Shown: one piece after another, positions 1 to 6,909 of the stretch | Numbering within the stretch: the stretch's first letter is position 1 | Layout of the letters: the number at the start of each line of letters is the position of its first letter | NCBI GenBank assembly: GCA_023399275.1 | Contig: JAEWQH010000106.1 | Location: 1-11,355, forward strand | DNA: 11,355 nucleotides | Reading direction: 5' to 3' | From: Bacillota bacterium | GTDB lineage: Bacteria; Bacillota; Clostridia; Christensenellales; CAG-138 | The notes under the pieces: generated by a model | The model's database searches: none | What the model was told of the DNA's origin: nothing | The model's input: the letters and a program-made list of their open reading frames with translations, nothing else | Program-made: the position numbers and the translations under genes

Positions 1-701
1 GACAGGTGCTGCACGGCGTACACTTCACGTTCCGACAGGGAACGGTCAACGCGCTGGTCGGTCCATCCGGCAGCGGCAAGTCCACCATTGCGCGGCTGAT
101 CGCCTCCATGTGGGATGTTGACGGCGGTTGCATCTCCATCGGCGGAGTGGATATTCGAAACATCCCACTGCGGCAGCTCAACGATACGATCGCCTATGTC
201 TCCCAGGAGAACTTCCTCTTCAACGAAACGGTGCGCGAAAATATCCGAAAAGGCCGCCCCGACGCGTCGGATGCCGAGGTGGAGGATATCGCAAAAGCCG
301 CCGGCTGCCACGACTTCATCCTGCAGCTCGAAAACGGCTACGACACCGTCGCGGGCAGCGCGGGCGGGCATCTTTCCGGCGGCGAGCGGCAGCGCCTGAG
401 CATCGCCCGGGCAATGCTGAAAAACGCGCCCGTCATCATACTCGACGAGGCGACCGCCTATACCGACCCGGAAAACGAGGCGCTTATCCAAAGCGCGGTC
501 GCAAAGCTCGTGGCGGGCAAAACGTTGATCGTCGTGGCACACCGCCTGTCCACCATAACCGATTCCGATCAGATCGTGGTGGTGGATCGCGGCGAAATCA
601 CAGCCGCCGGAACGCACAATACGCTGCTGGAAAGCTGCTCGCTGTATCGCGAGCTTTGGCAGGCGCATATCGGCGCAAAAGATGCTTTGGAGGTGCAGTG
701 A
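1..701 (+). CDS. ABC transporter ATP-binding/permease half-transporter, 3' part only
   Basis: The gene enters from the left edge; the reading frame is open from base 3, so the apparent GTG at 6 is an internal valine codon. Only the nucleotide-binding domain is visible. Counting from that valine: Walker A GPSGSGKST at about 19-27, Q-loop Gln67 in SQENFLFNETV, signature LSGGE at 123-127, Walker B VIILDE at 143-148 with the catalytic Glu, and switch His179. The D-loop region reads ATAYTDPENE, a form I associate with IrtAB/YbtPQ-like siderophore half-transporters and their Firmicutes relatives. The missing N-terminal part should be a six-helix membrane domain. The TGA stop overlaps the ATG of the next gene (TGATG), so the two are translationally coupled and most likely form a heterodimer in the membrane. 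Substrate is unknown: drug or peptide export and iron-siderophore handling both remain possible. Family assignment is secure. Confidence 0.93.
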   Translation, partial: QVLHGVHFTFRQGTVNALVGPSGSGKSTIARLIASMWDVDGGCISIGGVDIRNIPLRQLNDTIAYVSQENFLFNETVRENIRKGRPDASDAEVEDIAKAAGCHDFILQLENGYDTVAGSAGGHLSGGERQRLSIARAMLKNAPVIILDEATAYTDPENEALIQSAVAKLVAGKTLIVVAHRLSTITDSDQIVVVDRGEITAAGTHNTLLESCSLYRELWQAHIGAKDALEVQ

Positions 702-2461
702 TGTTTCTCTATATCAAAAAATTCCTCGATTTTGCGGGCGAGCAGCGGGCGCGGATGGCGGGCGCGTTGGCGCTCGGCTTCCTACAGAGCCTGTTCGGCG
801 CGTTCAGCCTGCTGGCGGCATCCTACGTGCTGGGGGCGATTTTGGATGGCAGCGTGCGCACCCGGACCGCATGGATCTCCATGGGCATTGTGCTTCTCGG
901 CATAATCGGCGCGTACTTTTGCAACTATTTCTCGACTCAACTGCAGACCAAGGCGGGCTATACCACCGCCGCCGGCGCGCGTATCCGCATTGCGGAGCGC
1001 CTGCGCTACGCCCCGATGGGCTACTTTAACCAGCGCAATCTGGGGCAGATCACCAACGTTGCCACGAACACCGCGGAGAGCCTCCAGGAGACCCTTACGC
1101 GCTGCATGCTTCTGTCGGTGCAGGGCGTTTTAACGACGGCTGCCATCACGATCATGTTGTTTTTCTTCGACTGGCGCATCGGCCTTGTCACGCTGGGCGG
1201 ATTTCTGCTTTTCTTGATCGTGAACAACCGCATGCATAAGGCGGGCGAAACGATGTCCGCACGCAAGATACGCTCGGTTGAAAGCGCGGTGGAAGCGATT
1301 TTAGAGTACGTGCAAGGCATCGCCGTCATCAAATCCTACAACCTGACCGGCGACGCGAATCAGAAGGTATCGGACGCCATTGCGGAGGAAAACAAGGTCT
1401 CCTATGGGATGGAGCGCGCATTTATTCCGACGATGTCGCTGCAGGGCATCGTAACAAAGGTGGCGGGGCTCGCCATCGTCGCCTGCGCGGTTGTTTTCTG
1501 CATCGGCGGCACGATGGAACTCAAGAACGCCCTCATGGTATGCATCGCCTCCTTTATGGTCTACAATGAGCTGGCGGTCGGCGGAAACATGTCCGCGCTG
1601 ATGCGAACCGCGGCGCTGGCGATCGACAACATCAACACCACGCTGAATATGCCCGTCATGGACGAAGACGGCGCGGATATCCGGCCGGAGAATACAGACC
1701 TCCGCGTTGAAGGCGTCAGTTTTTCCTATGACAAGCGCAAGATCATCGACGATGTGAGCGTGGATATCCCGGCGGGAACCACGCTGGCCATCGTCGGCGG
1801 TTCCGGCGGCGGCAAGACGACCCTGTGCAACCTGATCATCCGTTTTTGGGATGTGGACGCGGGCGCCATTCGCCTCGGAGGCCACGATGTGCGCGCGTAT
1901 ACGCTCGACAGCCTGCTGAAGAACTACAGCATGGTGTTTCAAAACGTCTATCTTTTCAACGACACGGTCATCAACAACATTCGCTTCGGAAAGCCGGATG
2001 CATCGCTTGAGGAGGTGCGCGCCGCCGCGCGCCGCGCATGCTGCGACGCGTTCATCATGGCGCTGCCAAACGGATATGACACGATCATCGGCGAAGGCGG
2101 CGCCAGCATCTCCGGCGGGGAAAAACAACGCATCGCCATCGCCCGCGCGATGATCAAGGACAGCCCCATCATCATTCTGGATGAGGCGACCGCCAATGTT
2201 GACCCGGAGAACGAGTGGATGCTGCAGAGGGCAATTGCGGAGCTGACCCGTTCGAAGACCGTTATTATGATTGCGCACCGGCTCAAGACCGTTCGCAACG
2301 CAAACAAGATCATCGTGGTGGAAAACGGACGTATCGCGCAGCAAGGTACGCATGCCGAGCTGCTGGCGCAGGGCGGGCGATACGCAGACTTTATCGGCAT
2401 GCGTGAGCAATCCATCGGCTGGAAGCTCGGCGCGCGCACCGCGGCCGATCCGCGCGCCTGA
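701..2461 (+). CDS. ABC transporter ATP-binding protein/permease (second half of heterodimer)
   Basis: The protein has 586 residues, full length for a half-transporter with a fused membrane domain. ATG at 701 is chosen because it overlaps the upstream stop and has GGAGG at 689-693; a longer open frame upstream is only a shadow of the preceding gene. Hydrophobic segments lie at about 20-48, 57-78, 134-157, 160-176 and 247-294, consistent with a six-helix type IV ABC fold. The nucleotide-binding domain follows: Walker A GGSGGGKT at 366-373, Q-loop Gln414 in VFQNVYLFND, signature ISGGE at 470-474, Walker B ending in Asp494-Glu495, and His526. Both halves keep the catalytic Glu, so neither ATP site looks degenerate, unlike many heterodimeric exporters. 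The VFQNVYLFND and ATANVDPENE motifs resemble the IrtB/YbtQ branch, so metal-siderophore transport is a reasonable but unproven idea. A strong terminator follows at 2556. Confidence 0.95.
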   Translation: MFLYIKKFLDFAGEQRARMAGALALGFLQSLFGAFSLLAASYVLGAILDGSVRTRTAWISMGIVLLGIIGAYFCNYFSTQLQTKAGYTTAAGARIRIAERLRYAPMGYFNQRNLGQITNVATNTAESLQETLTRCMLLSVQGVLTTAAITIMLFFFDWRIGLVTLGGFLLFLIVNNRMHKAGETMSARKIRSVESAVEAILEYVQGIAVIKSYNLTGDANQKVSDAIAEENKVSYGMERAFIPTMSLQGIVTKVAGLAIVACAVVFCIGGTMELKNALMVCIASFMVYNELAVGGNMSALMRTAALAIDNINTTLNMPVMDEDGADIRPENTDLRVEGVSFSYDKRKIIDDVSVDIPAGTTLAIVGGSGGGKTTLCNLIIRFWDVDAGAIRLGGHDVRAYTLDSLLKNYSMVFQNVYLFNDTVINNIRFGKPDASLEEVRAAARRACCDAFIMALPNGYDTIIGEGGASISGGEKQRIAIARAMIKDSPIIILDEATANVDPENEWMLQRAIAELTRSKTVIMIAHRLKTVRNANKIIVVENGRIAQQGTHAELLAQGGRYADFIGMREQSIGWKLGARTAADPRA

Positions 2462-2555
2462 TGTTGAAAGAAGCGGGCGGATTGCTTCCGGGCGCGTAGA
2501 CAGCGAGATCGAGAGCCGATCAAGCGATCGCCACACGCCGCACCGCCAACGTATG

Positions 2556-2593
2556 AGGGAGCCGGACGCTTTTGCGTCCGGCTCCCTTTGTTT
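2556..2593 (+). terminator. Rho-independent terminator of the ABC operon
   Basis: A perfect 14-bp stem (2556-2569 with 2574-2587, core GCCGGACGC) closes on a TTTT loop and runs into TTTGTTT. It lies about 95 bases after the ABC stop. On the opposite strand no T-run follows, so it acts on the plus strand. Confidence 0.88.
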
Positions 2594-2655
2594 CCGCGCA
2601 TCTGCCGCTTGATCAAAGTGATGAAAGGCTTACCGATTTTGCCGCGAACCCGAGC

Positions 2656-2683
2656 CATCGGCAAAGCGCAAGCTTCGCCGATG
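2656..2683 (-). terminator. Hairpin just downstream of the MFS gene, possible terminator without a T-run
   Basis: CATCGGC(G)AAGC pairs with GCTT(T)GCCGATG around a 4-base loop, giving 12 pairs including one G-U. It sits 25 bases beyond the MFS stop on the minus strand. No T-tract follows on either strand, so it may stabilise the mRNA end rather than terminate by itself. Confidence 0.4.
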
Positions 2684-2708
2684 CAGATGCCTTGGGGAAA
2701 CCCGTTCG

Positions 2709-4022
2709 CTAATCGTCCGCGCCCTGCAGGGCTTCCAGCTTAGACTGGGGCTTGCCGGGCTTGCTGTCGCCGTGCTTGGCAAGCGAGATCGGAAGGATCG
2801 CCAGCGCGATGAAGACGGCGGCATAGGGGAAGAGCGTATCATAGCCGACATATTGCAGCAGGTAGCCGGAGACGATCGGGGTGACCACCTGCGCCGCCAT
2901 AGAGCAGGTGTAGTAAAACCCGGTATACTTCCCTACGTTGCCGTAACGGGAGATCTCCCATACCATCGGGAAGGTATTGACCGTGACCGCCGCCTGCGCA
3001 AAACCGATGGCTGCAAACATGACGTAGAGCAACGGGGAAAACGTGCGCGCGCCGACCGCGCCGAAGATAAAGCAGGCCAACGCCACGATCAGGCCGATGA
3101 CGATGGTTTTCTTACGCCCGATACGGGAGGCCAGAAAGCCGATCGGCAGATAGGAGAGGATCGCCACGCCCGTCGCCACGAGCAAGCAGGTGGAGACATG
3201 GTTGAGCCCGGCTGACCACATCTTGGTGGCATACTTGCTAAACGCCGTCGTGACCGCGTTGTAGCCCAGAAACCACAGCGTGATGGTCGCGAGGATGAGG
3301 ATAAGGCTCCGAAGCACATCCGGCGGAAGTTTCTGCTTGCCGTCCACCTCGATGGACTTGCTCTGATCCTCCTCTTCCGAGACGCCATAGTTGATGTCCT
3401 TCATCTGCTGAACGAGCTTACGCTCCGGCACGAAAAAGAGCACCGTCAGCGCCGCGAGCACCATCAGTATACCGACCGCGAGGAAGAGATACAGGTAGTT
3501 TGAGCGACCGTTTGCGCCGTCGAACACCAGCAGCTTCATGACCACGAGCGTAAACGCGCCGCCGACCGCGCCCATGAGGTTGATGACCGCGTTCCCCTTG
3601 CTGCGCACCGGCTTAGGGGTGACATCCGGCATCAGCGCGACCGCGGGAGAGCGATAGGTACCCATCGCCAGCAGCAGCGCGCCGAGCACGATGATGAACA
3701 CGATCAGCGAGGCGGATGGCGGCCAGGCGCCATAGGCGTTATCCAGAATTGGAATGAGCATCAGTAGCACGACCGCGGTGAACGTGCCGCCTACGATAAA
3801 CGGGATGCGCCGGCCGACTTTGTCGCTCAGCGCGCCGAAGAGCGGCAGCAAAAACAGCGCGACTATGTTGTCCAGACTCATGATGATGCCGGCCGGCCCA
3901 TCGCCCAGCTGATAGGTATCGCGCATGATCAGCGGTATGATGGTGTCGTACATCTGCCAGAATGCGCTGATTGAGAGAAACGCAAAACCGACGAGGAACG
4001 TGCGCTTGTAGTTCAATTTCAT
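2709..4022 (-). CDS. MFS transporter, SLC45/GPH-like sugar-porter type
   Basis: The protein has 437 residues with about 12 membrane helices. ATG at 4022 is preferred: GGAG lies about 10 bases upstream and the product begins MKLNYKRTFLVGF, while 27 further upstream codons are non-hydrophobic and poorly initiated. Two loop-2/3-type motifs are visible, GALSDKVGRRIPF at 63-75 and GFLASRIGRKKTI at 295-307, as expected for a duplicated six-helix MFS fold. RSPAVALMPDVTP at 124-136 is typical of a Firmicutes MFS group related to SLC45 and GPH carriers. A charged cytoplasmic loop lies at about 200-237 and the C-terminus is hydrophilic. It probably carries a sugar or other small polar solute by cation symport; the substrate cannot be read from sequence. 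It is transcribed divergently from the glycerophosphodiesterase gene, so uptake of a glycerol-phosphate or sugar compound related to that enzyme is possible but speculative. Confidence 0.88.
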   Translation of the reverse strand: MKLNYKRTFLVGFAFLSISAFWQMYDTIIPLIMRDTYQLGDGPAGIIMSLDNIVALFLLPLFGALSDKVGRRIPFIVGGTFTAVVLLMLIPILDNAYGAWPPSASLIVFIIVLGALLLAMGTYRSPAVALMPDVTPKPVRSKGNAVINLMGAVGGAFTLVVMKLLVFDGANGRSNYLYLFLAVGILMVLAALTVLFFVPERKLVQQMKDINYGVSEEEDQSKSIEVDGKQKLPPDVLRSLILILATITLWFLGYNAVTTAFSKYATKMWSAGLNHVSTCLLVATGVAILSYLPIGFLASRIGRKKTIVIGLIVALACFIFGAVGARTFSPLLYVMFAAIGFAQAAVTVNTFPMVWEISRYGNVGKYTGFYYTCSMAAQVVTPIVSGYLLQYVGYDTLFPYAAVFIALAILPISLAKHGDSKPGKPQSKLEALQGADD

Positions 4023-4086
4023 GTAGTTTTCTCCGATTGCTATAAGATCAGTCCTGTGTCTATCGGCGCTCCGCGCCGCGGTGTTA

Positions 4087-4115
4087 TATACATGGTATCG
4101 CAATTATCGTATAAT
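4087..4115 (+). promoter_or_regulatory. Sigma-A-type promoter of the glycerophosphodiesterase gene
   Basis: A -35-like TATACA (4087-4092) and a perfect -10 TATAAT (4110-4115) are 17 bases apart, in an A+T-rich patch between the two divergent genes. Transcription would start near 4122, about 37 bases before the ATG. Confidence 0.6.
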
Positions 4116-4158
4116 AACAATACAAATTCATGTAAAAACCAACCGGAGGATGGATATC

Positions 4159-4977
4159 ATGTGGATCTTGCTTGCCGTGCTGCTCTTGCTCGCCATGCTC
4201 TGGCTCGTGCTGATCATGCCCGCGCGCAGCTCAAGCGCGCAGCGCGCGCCGTTTTGCAGGAGGACCTTTGCGCACCGCGGCCTGTTTTCCGCCGATCAGA
4301 GCGTGCCGGAGAACTCGCTTGCCGCGTTTCGCGCGGCCGTGGACGCAGGCTATGGCGTGGAGCTCGACGTGCAGCTTACGCGCGACAAGCAGGTGGTCGT
4401 GTTTCACGACGACGACCTCAAGCGGGTCTGCGGCGTGGACGCGCGCGTGGACGCATACAGCTACGCGGAATTGCAGGCGCTTCCGCTCTTTGGCACGGCG
4501 GAGCGCATCCCGCTGTTTGCCGATGTGCTCGATATGATCGATGGGAAGATCCCGATGATCGTCGAGCTCAAGAGCGGCGGGGACTGGAGAGCACTCTGCC
4601 CCAAGGTGCTGGCGTTGCTGCGCGCATACCGGGGCGATTACTGCGTGGAGAGCTTTCATCCGCTGCTTGTGCGCTGGTTTTATCAAAACGCGCCGGAGAT
4701 CCTGCGCGGGCAGCTTTCCGAGGCGGCGCGTTATTCGCGCAGATGGGTTCCGCTCTATCAGGCCATTGTCATGAGCCGGCTTCTGACCAACGTCATGACG
4801 CATCCGCAGTTTATCGCGTACCGAATCGGGCCGAAGTGCCTCTCGGTGCGCATCTGCGAGCGCTTGGGAGCCATGCGCGTGGCATGGACGGCACGCCCGT
4901 CGGACGACCGCGCAAAACTGATCCGCCACAGCGATGCGATCATATTCGAGCATGATCGACCGGATCCGCGCTTTTAA
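4159..4977 (+). CDS. Membrane-anchored glycerophosphodiester phosphodiesterase (GDPD family)
   Basis: The protein has 272 residues. ATG at 4159 is chosen because GGAGG at 4145-4149 lies 9 bases before it; the in-frame ATG at 4150 directly abuts the GGAGG and is too close. An N-terminal hydrophobic helix (about 1-20) should anchor the enzyme in the membrane. The GDPD catalytic pattern follows: AHRG at 38-41 (catalytic His39-Arg40), PENS at 50-53, ELD at 68-70 (metal ligands Glu68 and Asp70), FHDD at 82-85 (second His83), and VELK at 135-138. The C-terminal part keeps the expected TIM-barrel features (ESFHPLL, RVAWTARP, IIFEHDRPD). The reaction is hydrolysis of glycerophosphodiesters to glycerol 3-phosphate and an alcohol, in phospholipid turnover or scavenging. 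It is transcribed alone and diverges from the MFS gene. Confidence 0.92.
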   Translation: MWILLAVLLLLAMLWLVLIMPARSSSAQRAPFCRRTFAHRGLFSADQSVPENSLAAFRAAVDAGYGVELDVQLTRDKQVVVFHDDDLKRVCGVDARVDAYSYAELQALPLFGTAERIPLFADVLDMIDGKIPMIVELKSGGDWRALCPKVLALLRAYRGDYCVESFHPLLVRWFYQNAPEILRGQLSEAARYSRRWVPLYQAIVMSRLLTNVMTHPQFIAYRIGPKCLSVRICERLGAMRVAWTARPSDDRAKLIRHSDAIIFEHDRPDPRF

Positions 4978-5040
4978 GCCGCGCTAGGCCCGCTCCCGAT
5001 AGCAGGATCGCCATGTGCGCCGGAGTCGGTGCGCGCGGAG

Positions 5041-5094
5041 CCATCCCAATCAAAAGCCCCTATCCTTGCGAATAGGGGCTTTTGATTGGGATGG
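5041..5094. terminator. Bidirectional terminator within a 23-bp perfect inverted repeat
   Basis: Arms 5041-5063 and 5072-5094 are exact reverse complements around an 8-base loop (CCTTGCGA). The inner part, AAAAGCCCC with GGGGCTTTT, is a classic terminator core on either strand. It lies 63 bases after the glycerophosphodiesterase stop. The arms reach well past the usual terminator stem, to CCATCCC and GGGATGG. Confidence 0.8.
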
Positions 5095-5261
5095 GATGGG
5101 AGGTAATATTGGGGGTCTGTCAGTCTTGTCCTTGCTCTGATGATAATGTACCCCATGCTTGTGGAATGGCAATGGATAGAAAGTGAACTTCCTGTTACAC
5201 GGGAAAGCAGGCAGCGCGATGGCTATGGCTCGGCGCAATATGGGTTAAAACGGCCCGTTTT

Positions 5262-5438
5262 CTGCAGCTATCCTGCATAGCGGCCGCTTTTCCGCAGGTG
5301 AAACGGGGCGCACGAATTGCTTGCCGGTCCGGCTCGCCCCCACACGCCGCATGGGTGGCGAAACCGGGTCCATCTCTCCGTAAAACAGGAGGCGGACTCG
5401 TTTCGGGAAGAATATCACTGTGCCTGCAGTCGGGAGGC
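5262..5438 (+). other. Cluster of nested hairpins, possible structured RNA upstream of yedF
   Basis: Four foldable units occur in about 180 bases. The first is CTGC/GCAG (5262-5265, 5294-5297) enclosing GCTAT-CCTGC-ATAGC. The second is GGGGCG/CGCCCC (5305-5310, 5335-5340) enclosing GCCG-GTC-CGGC. The third is a nested stem CGAAAC/GTTTCG (5359-5364, 5400-5405), then GTCC/GGAC (5368-5371, 5394-5397), then CTCC/GGAG (5376-5379, 5388-5391). The fourth is GCCT/AGGC at 5422-5438. The pairing is read by eye and no known riboswitch consensus fits. Confidence 0.3.
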
Positions 5439-5461
5439 TGTTCAACGCCGTTATCTTTTGC

Positions 5462-5467
5462 TAGAAT
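5462..5467 (+). promoter_or_regulatory. Possible -10 element of the yedF operon
   Basis: TAGAAT matches the -10 consensus at five of six positions, in the only A+T-rich patch close to the gene. A good -35 is not visible at 17 bases (TGTTCA) or at 15 (TTCAAC), so the call is tentative. It would give a leader of about 40 bases containing a small CCGGC-GCG-GCCGG hairpin before the AAAGGGG ribosome binding site at 5501-5507. Confidence 0.35.
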
Positions 5468-5515
5468 AAAGATGGAAACAGCCGGCGCGGCCGGTTTCGG
5501 AAAGGGGTATGCAAT

Positions 5516-6103
5516 ATGCAGATCGACGCGAGGGGCAAGGCGTGCCCACAGCCCGTCATGTTGGCAAAAAAGGAAATCGACGGCGGGTGCAGCGACCTGA
5601 CCGTACTGGTCGATAACCGTGCGGCGGTGGAGAATCTCACGCGGCTGGGCAACGCTGCCGGCATGGACGTTTCCGCCGGAGAGAATGCGGATGGATATTT
5701 CGTTCGCCTGACAGGCGAGGGCAAGATCGAGCAAGATCCGGTGATCGCCTGCCCGGCAGGCGAAAACGGGTACGCCGTCTTCATCGGAAAGGATGTTCTT
5801 GGCGCTGGCGACCCCACGCTGGGTTCCAATCTGCTTAAGATGGCGCTCTACACGCTCGCGCAGGGAGAGAGCCTCCCTGCATATATCCTTTTTATGAACG
5901 ACGGCGTCAAACTCCCCGCGGGCGATGATGCGCAGGTGATCGACAGCATTGCGGCGCTGATCCGGCGTGGCTGTATCGCACTGGTCTGCGGCACCTGCCT
6001 CAACTATTACGGCCTGACGGAAAGCCTGAAAACAGGCACCGTAAGCAACATGTACGACATGCTCGGCGCCATGCAGCGCGTGGACAAGGTGATCTCGCTT
6101 TGA
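5516..6103 (+). CDS. yedF: Sulfurtransferase-like selenium metabolism protein YedF
   Basis: The protein has 195 residues, full length for the YedF family. The N-terminal 70 residues form a TusA/SirA-like domain with the CPxP motif (CPQP at 10-13; Cys10 is the expected sulfur- or selenium-carrying residue). After a linker at about 70-85, a DsrE-like domain follows, with FIGKDVLG at 89-96, LFMNDGVKL at 125-133 and a Cys pair in CGTCLNYYG at 158-166. The family is found in organisms with selenium-utilisation genes and is thought to move selenium or persulfide sulfur; its exact reaction is not established. ATG at 5516 has AAAGGGG eight bases upstream. The stop overlaps the next gene's start, so the two are coupled. 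No selD, selA or selB gene is present in the window. Confidence 0.92.
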   Translation: MQIDARGKACPQPVMLAKKEIDGGCSDLTVLVDNRAAVENLTRLGNAAGMDVSAGENADGYFVRLTGEGKIEQDPVIACPAGENGYAVFIGKDVLGAGDPTLGSNLLKMALYTLAQGESLPAYILFMNDGVKLPAGDDAQVIDSIAALIRRGCIALVCGTCLNYYGLTESLKTGTVSNMYDMLGAMQRVDKVISL

Positions 6104-6366
6104 GCGAAAGCTACTGGCTTTTTGCATTTGAATCGCCGCACGCCGCATTTGCCGCGCAGCAGCTGCTCTCCGGCTGCAAAGCGGCAGTAACGCCGACGCT
6201 TCGAAGCATCAGCGCCAGCTGCGGCATCTCCCTTCGCCTGCCGGATGAAACAATTGAGCCGGCGAAGCAGCTTCTGCGCGCATCGTCTATTTCTCCAGCG
6301 CTCTACAAGCTCTATCGCATCCGGCGCGAAGGCAAGCAAACGTATGTAGCCTTGGTGGACGGCTGA
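6100..6366 (+). CDS. DUF3343 small protein, putative Se/S carrier-like partner of YedF
   Basis: The protein has 88 residues. It begins at TTG (6100-6102), which overlaps the yedF TGA (TTGA), with AAGGTGA at 6086-6092 as ribosome binding site, so translation is coupled to yedF. The product starts SESYWLFAFESPHAAFAAQQ and has the family pattern PTLRSISASCGISLRL around residues 32-47; Cys41 is the conserved cysteine likely to carry sulfur or selenium. DUF3343 genes commonly sit beside yedF, which supports a shared role in handling reduced selenium or sulfur in the cytoplasm. No membrane segment or metal-binding cluster is seen. The function is inferred from family and neighbour; the gene call itself is strong despite the TTG start. 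Confidence 0.85.
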   Translation: MSESYWLFAFESPHAAFAAQQLLSGCKAAVTPTLRSISASCGISLRLPDETIEPAKQLLRASSISPALYKLYRIRREGKQTYVALVDG

Positions 6367-6524
6367 ATGCATCCGGCCGGCGACGGCTGATTTGGGTACC
6401 GCCTGCTTTGCGCACCGCGGGGAAGGAGACGTGCGCGTTCTGCGCAGACCACCGGGCTGCCTGCTCCTAGCGGCAATGTGCAAGCAAGCCAAAGAGCGGC
6501 TTATGTAAATGTTCACCCTTGGGG

Positions 6525-6553
6525 TTGACTGAACGGACGATGTGTGGTATATT
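6525..6553 (+). promoter_or_regulatory. Strong sigma-A promoter of the tRNA-fMet gene
   Basis: TTGACT (6525-6530) and TATATT (6548-6553) are separated by exactly 17 bases. Each differs from consensus at one position. Transcription would start near 6560, about 20 bases before the tRNA. Confidence 0.88.
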
Positions 6554-6579
6554 ACTTTTTGCACGTCGAAAGACGCCGT

Positions 6580-6655
<76 letters not shown>

Positions 6656-6657
6656 GT

Positions 6658-6685
6658 AAAAAACCGCCCATTTCGGGCGGTTTTT
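6658..6685. terminator. Bidirectional terminator between the tRNA and the island
   Basis: AAAAACCGCCC pairs with GGGCGGTTTTT around the 5-base loop ATTTC, giving an 11-bp stem. A T-run follows on both strands, so it can end the tRNA transcript from the left and the long minus-strand GIY-YIG transcript from the right. Confidence 0.9.
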
Positions 6686-6820
6686 GCGTATTTAAATAAT
6701 CATTATCGAACACATATTAGCCCCAAAACCTACAAGTTGTTGTTTATTTGATGTTTGTTGGGATGAGTTACGACTTCAAAAAACAAGCAATTATGAAAAG
6801 TTAATTCGTCTTTCTACTAA

Positions 6821-6836
6821 TTGCTAATCGAATATT
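6821..6836 (+). repeat. Near-perfect direct repeat, copy 1
   Basis: TTGCTAATCGAATATT matches 9669-9684 at 15 of 16 bases in the same orientation. The two copies bracket the cargo genes. It could be an attachment-type repeat, or chance similarity in A+T-rich DNA. Confidence 0.35.
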
Positions 6837-6909
6837 TGTACTGGTTGATTCTTTATTACCGCACATATGAGTTAGCTAAGAAACGTAGAGAAAATTTATC
6901 TGTTAACGC

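Larger units (their letters stand above)
4978..5515. other. 538-base gap without a convincing gene
   Basis: Short open frames here on both strands have no good ribosome binding site or recognisable product. The stretch contains the 23-bp inverted repeat at 5041-5094, a G-rich run at 5088-5115, a cluster of hairpins at 5262-5438, and the likely yedF promoter region near 5462. Confidence 0.6.

Noticed and set aside
128..700. Long N-terminal extension of the second ABC gene in the open frame
   Set aside because: It is an arginine-rich shadow of the first ABC gene; the ATG at 701 with GGAGG and stop overlap is clearly the start.
1301..2536. 411-codon minus-strand open frame
   Set aside because: It lies opposite the ABC gene, lacks any domain pattern and is explained by high G+C content.
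4056..4955. 299-codon open frame over the glycerophosphodiesterase gene
   Set aside because: Arg/Ala-rich frame-shifted shadow; the other frame has all GDPD motifs.
5247..5261. AAAACG-GCC-CGTTTT as a terminator
   Set aside because: Only two G-C pairs in the stem and a 3-base loop; too weak to call.
5395..5440. Cobalamin-riboswitch-like words (GGGAAG, CACTGTG, AGTCGGGAGGCTG)
   Set aside because: The words are in an unsuitable order and spacing, the upstream conserved core is absent, and yedF is not a B12-related gene.
6101..6103. Possible selenocysteine TGA at the end of yedF, given its selenium role
   Set aside because: The frame after the TGA gives no family-like sequence, and the TTGA overlap with DUF3343 explains the arrangement.
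5195..6148. 317-codon minus-strand open frame opposite yedF
   Set aside because: No ribosome binding site or recognisable motif; antisense to a well-recognised gene.
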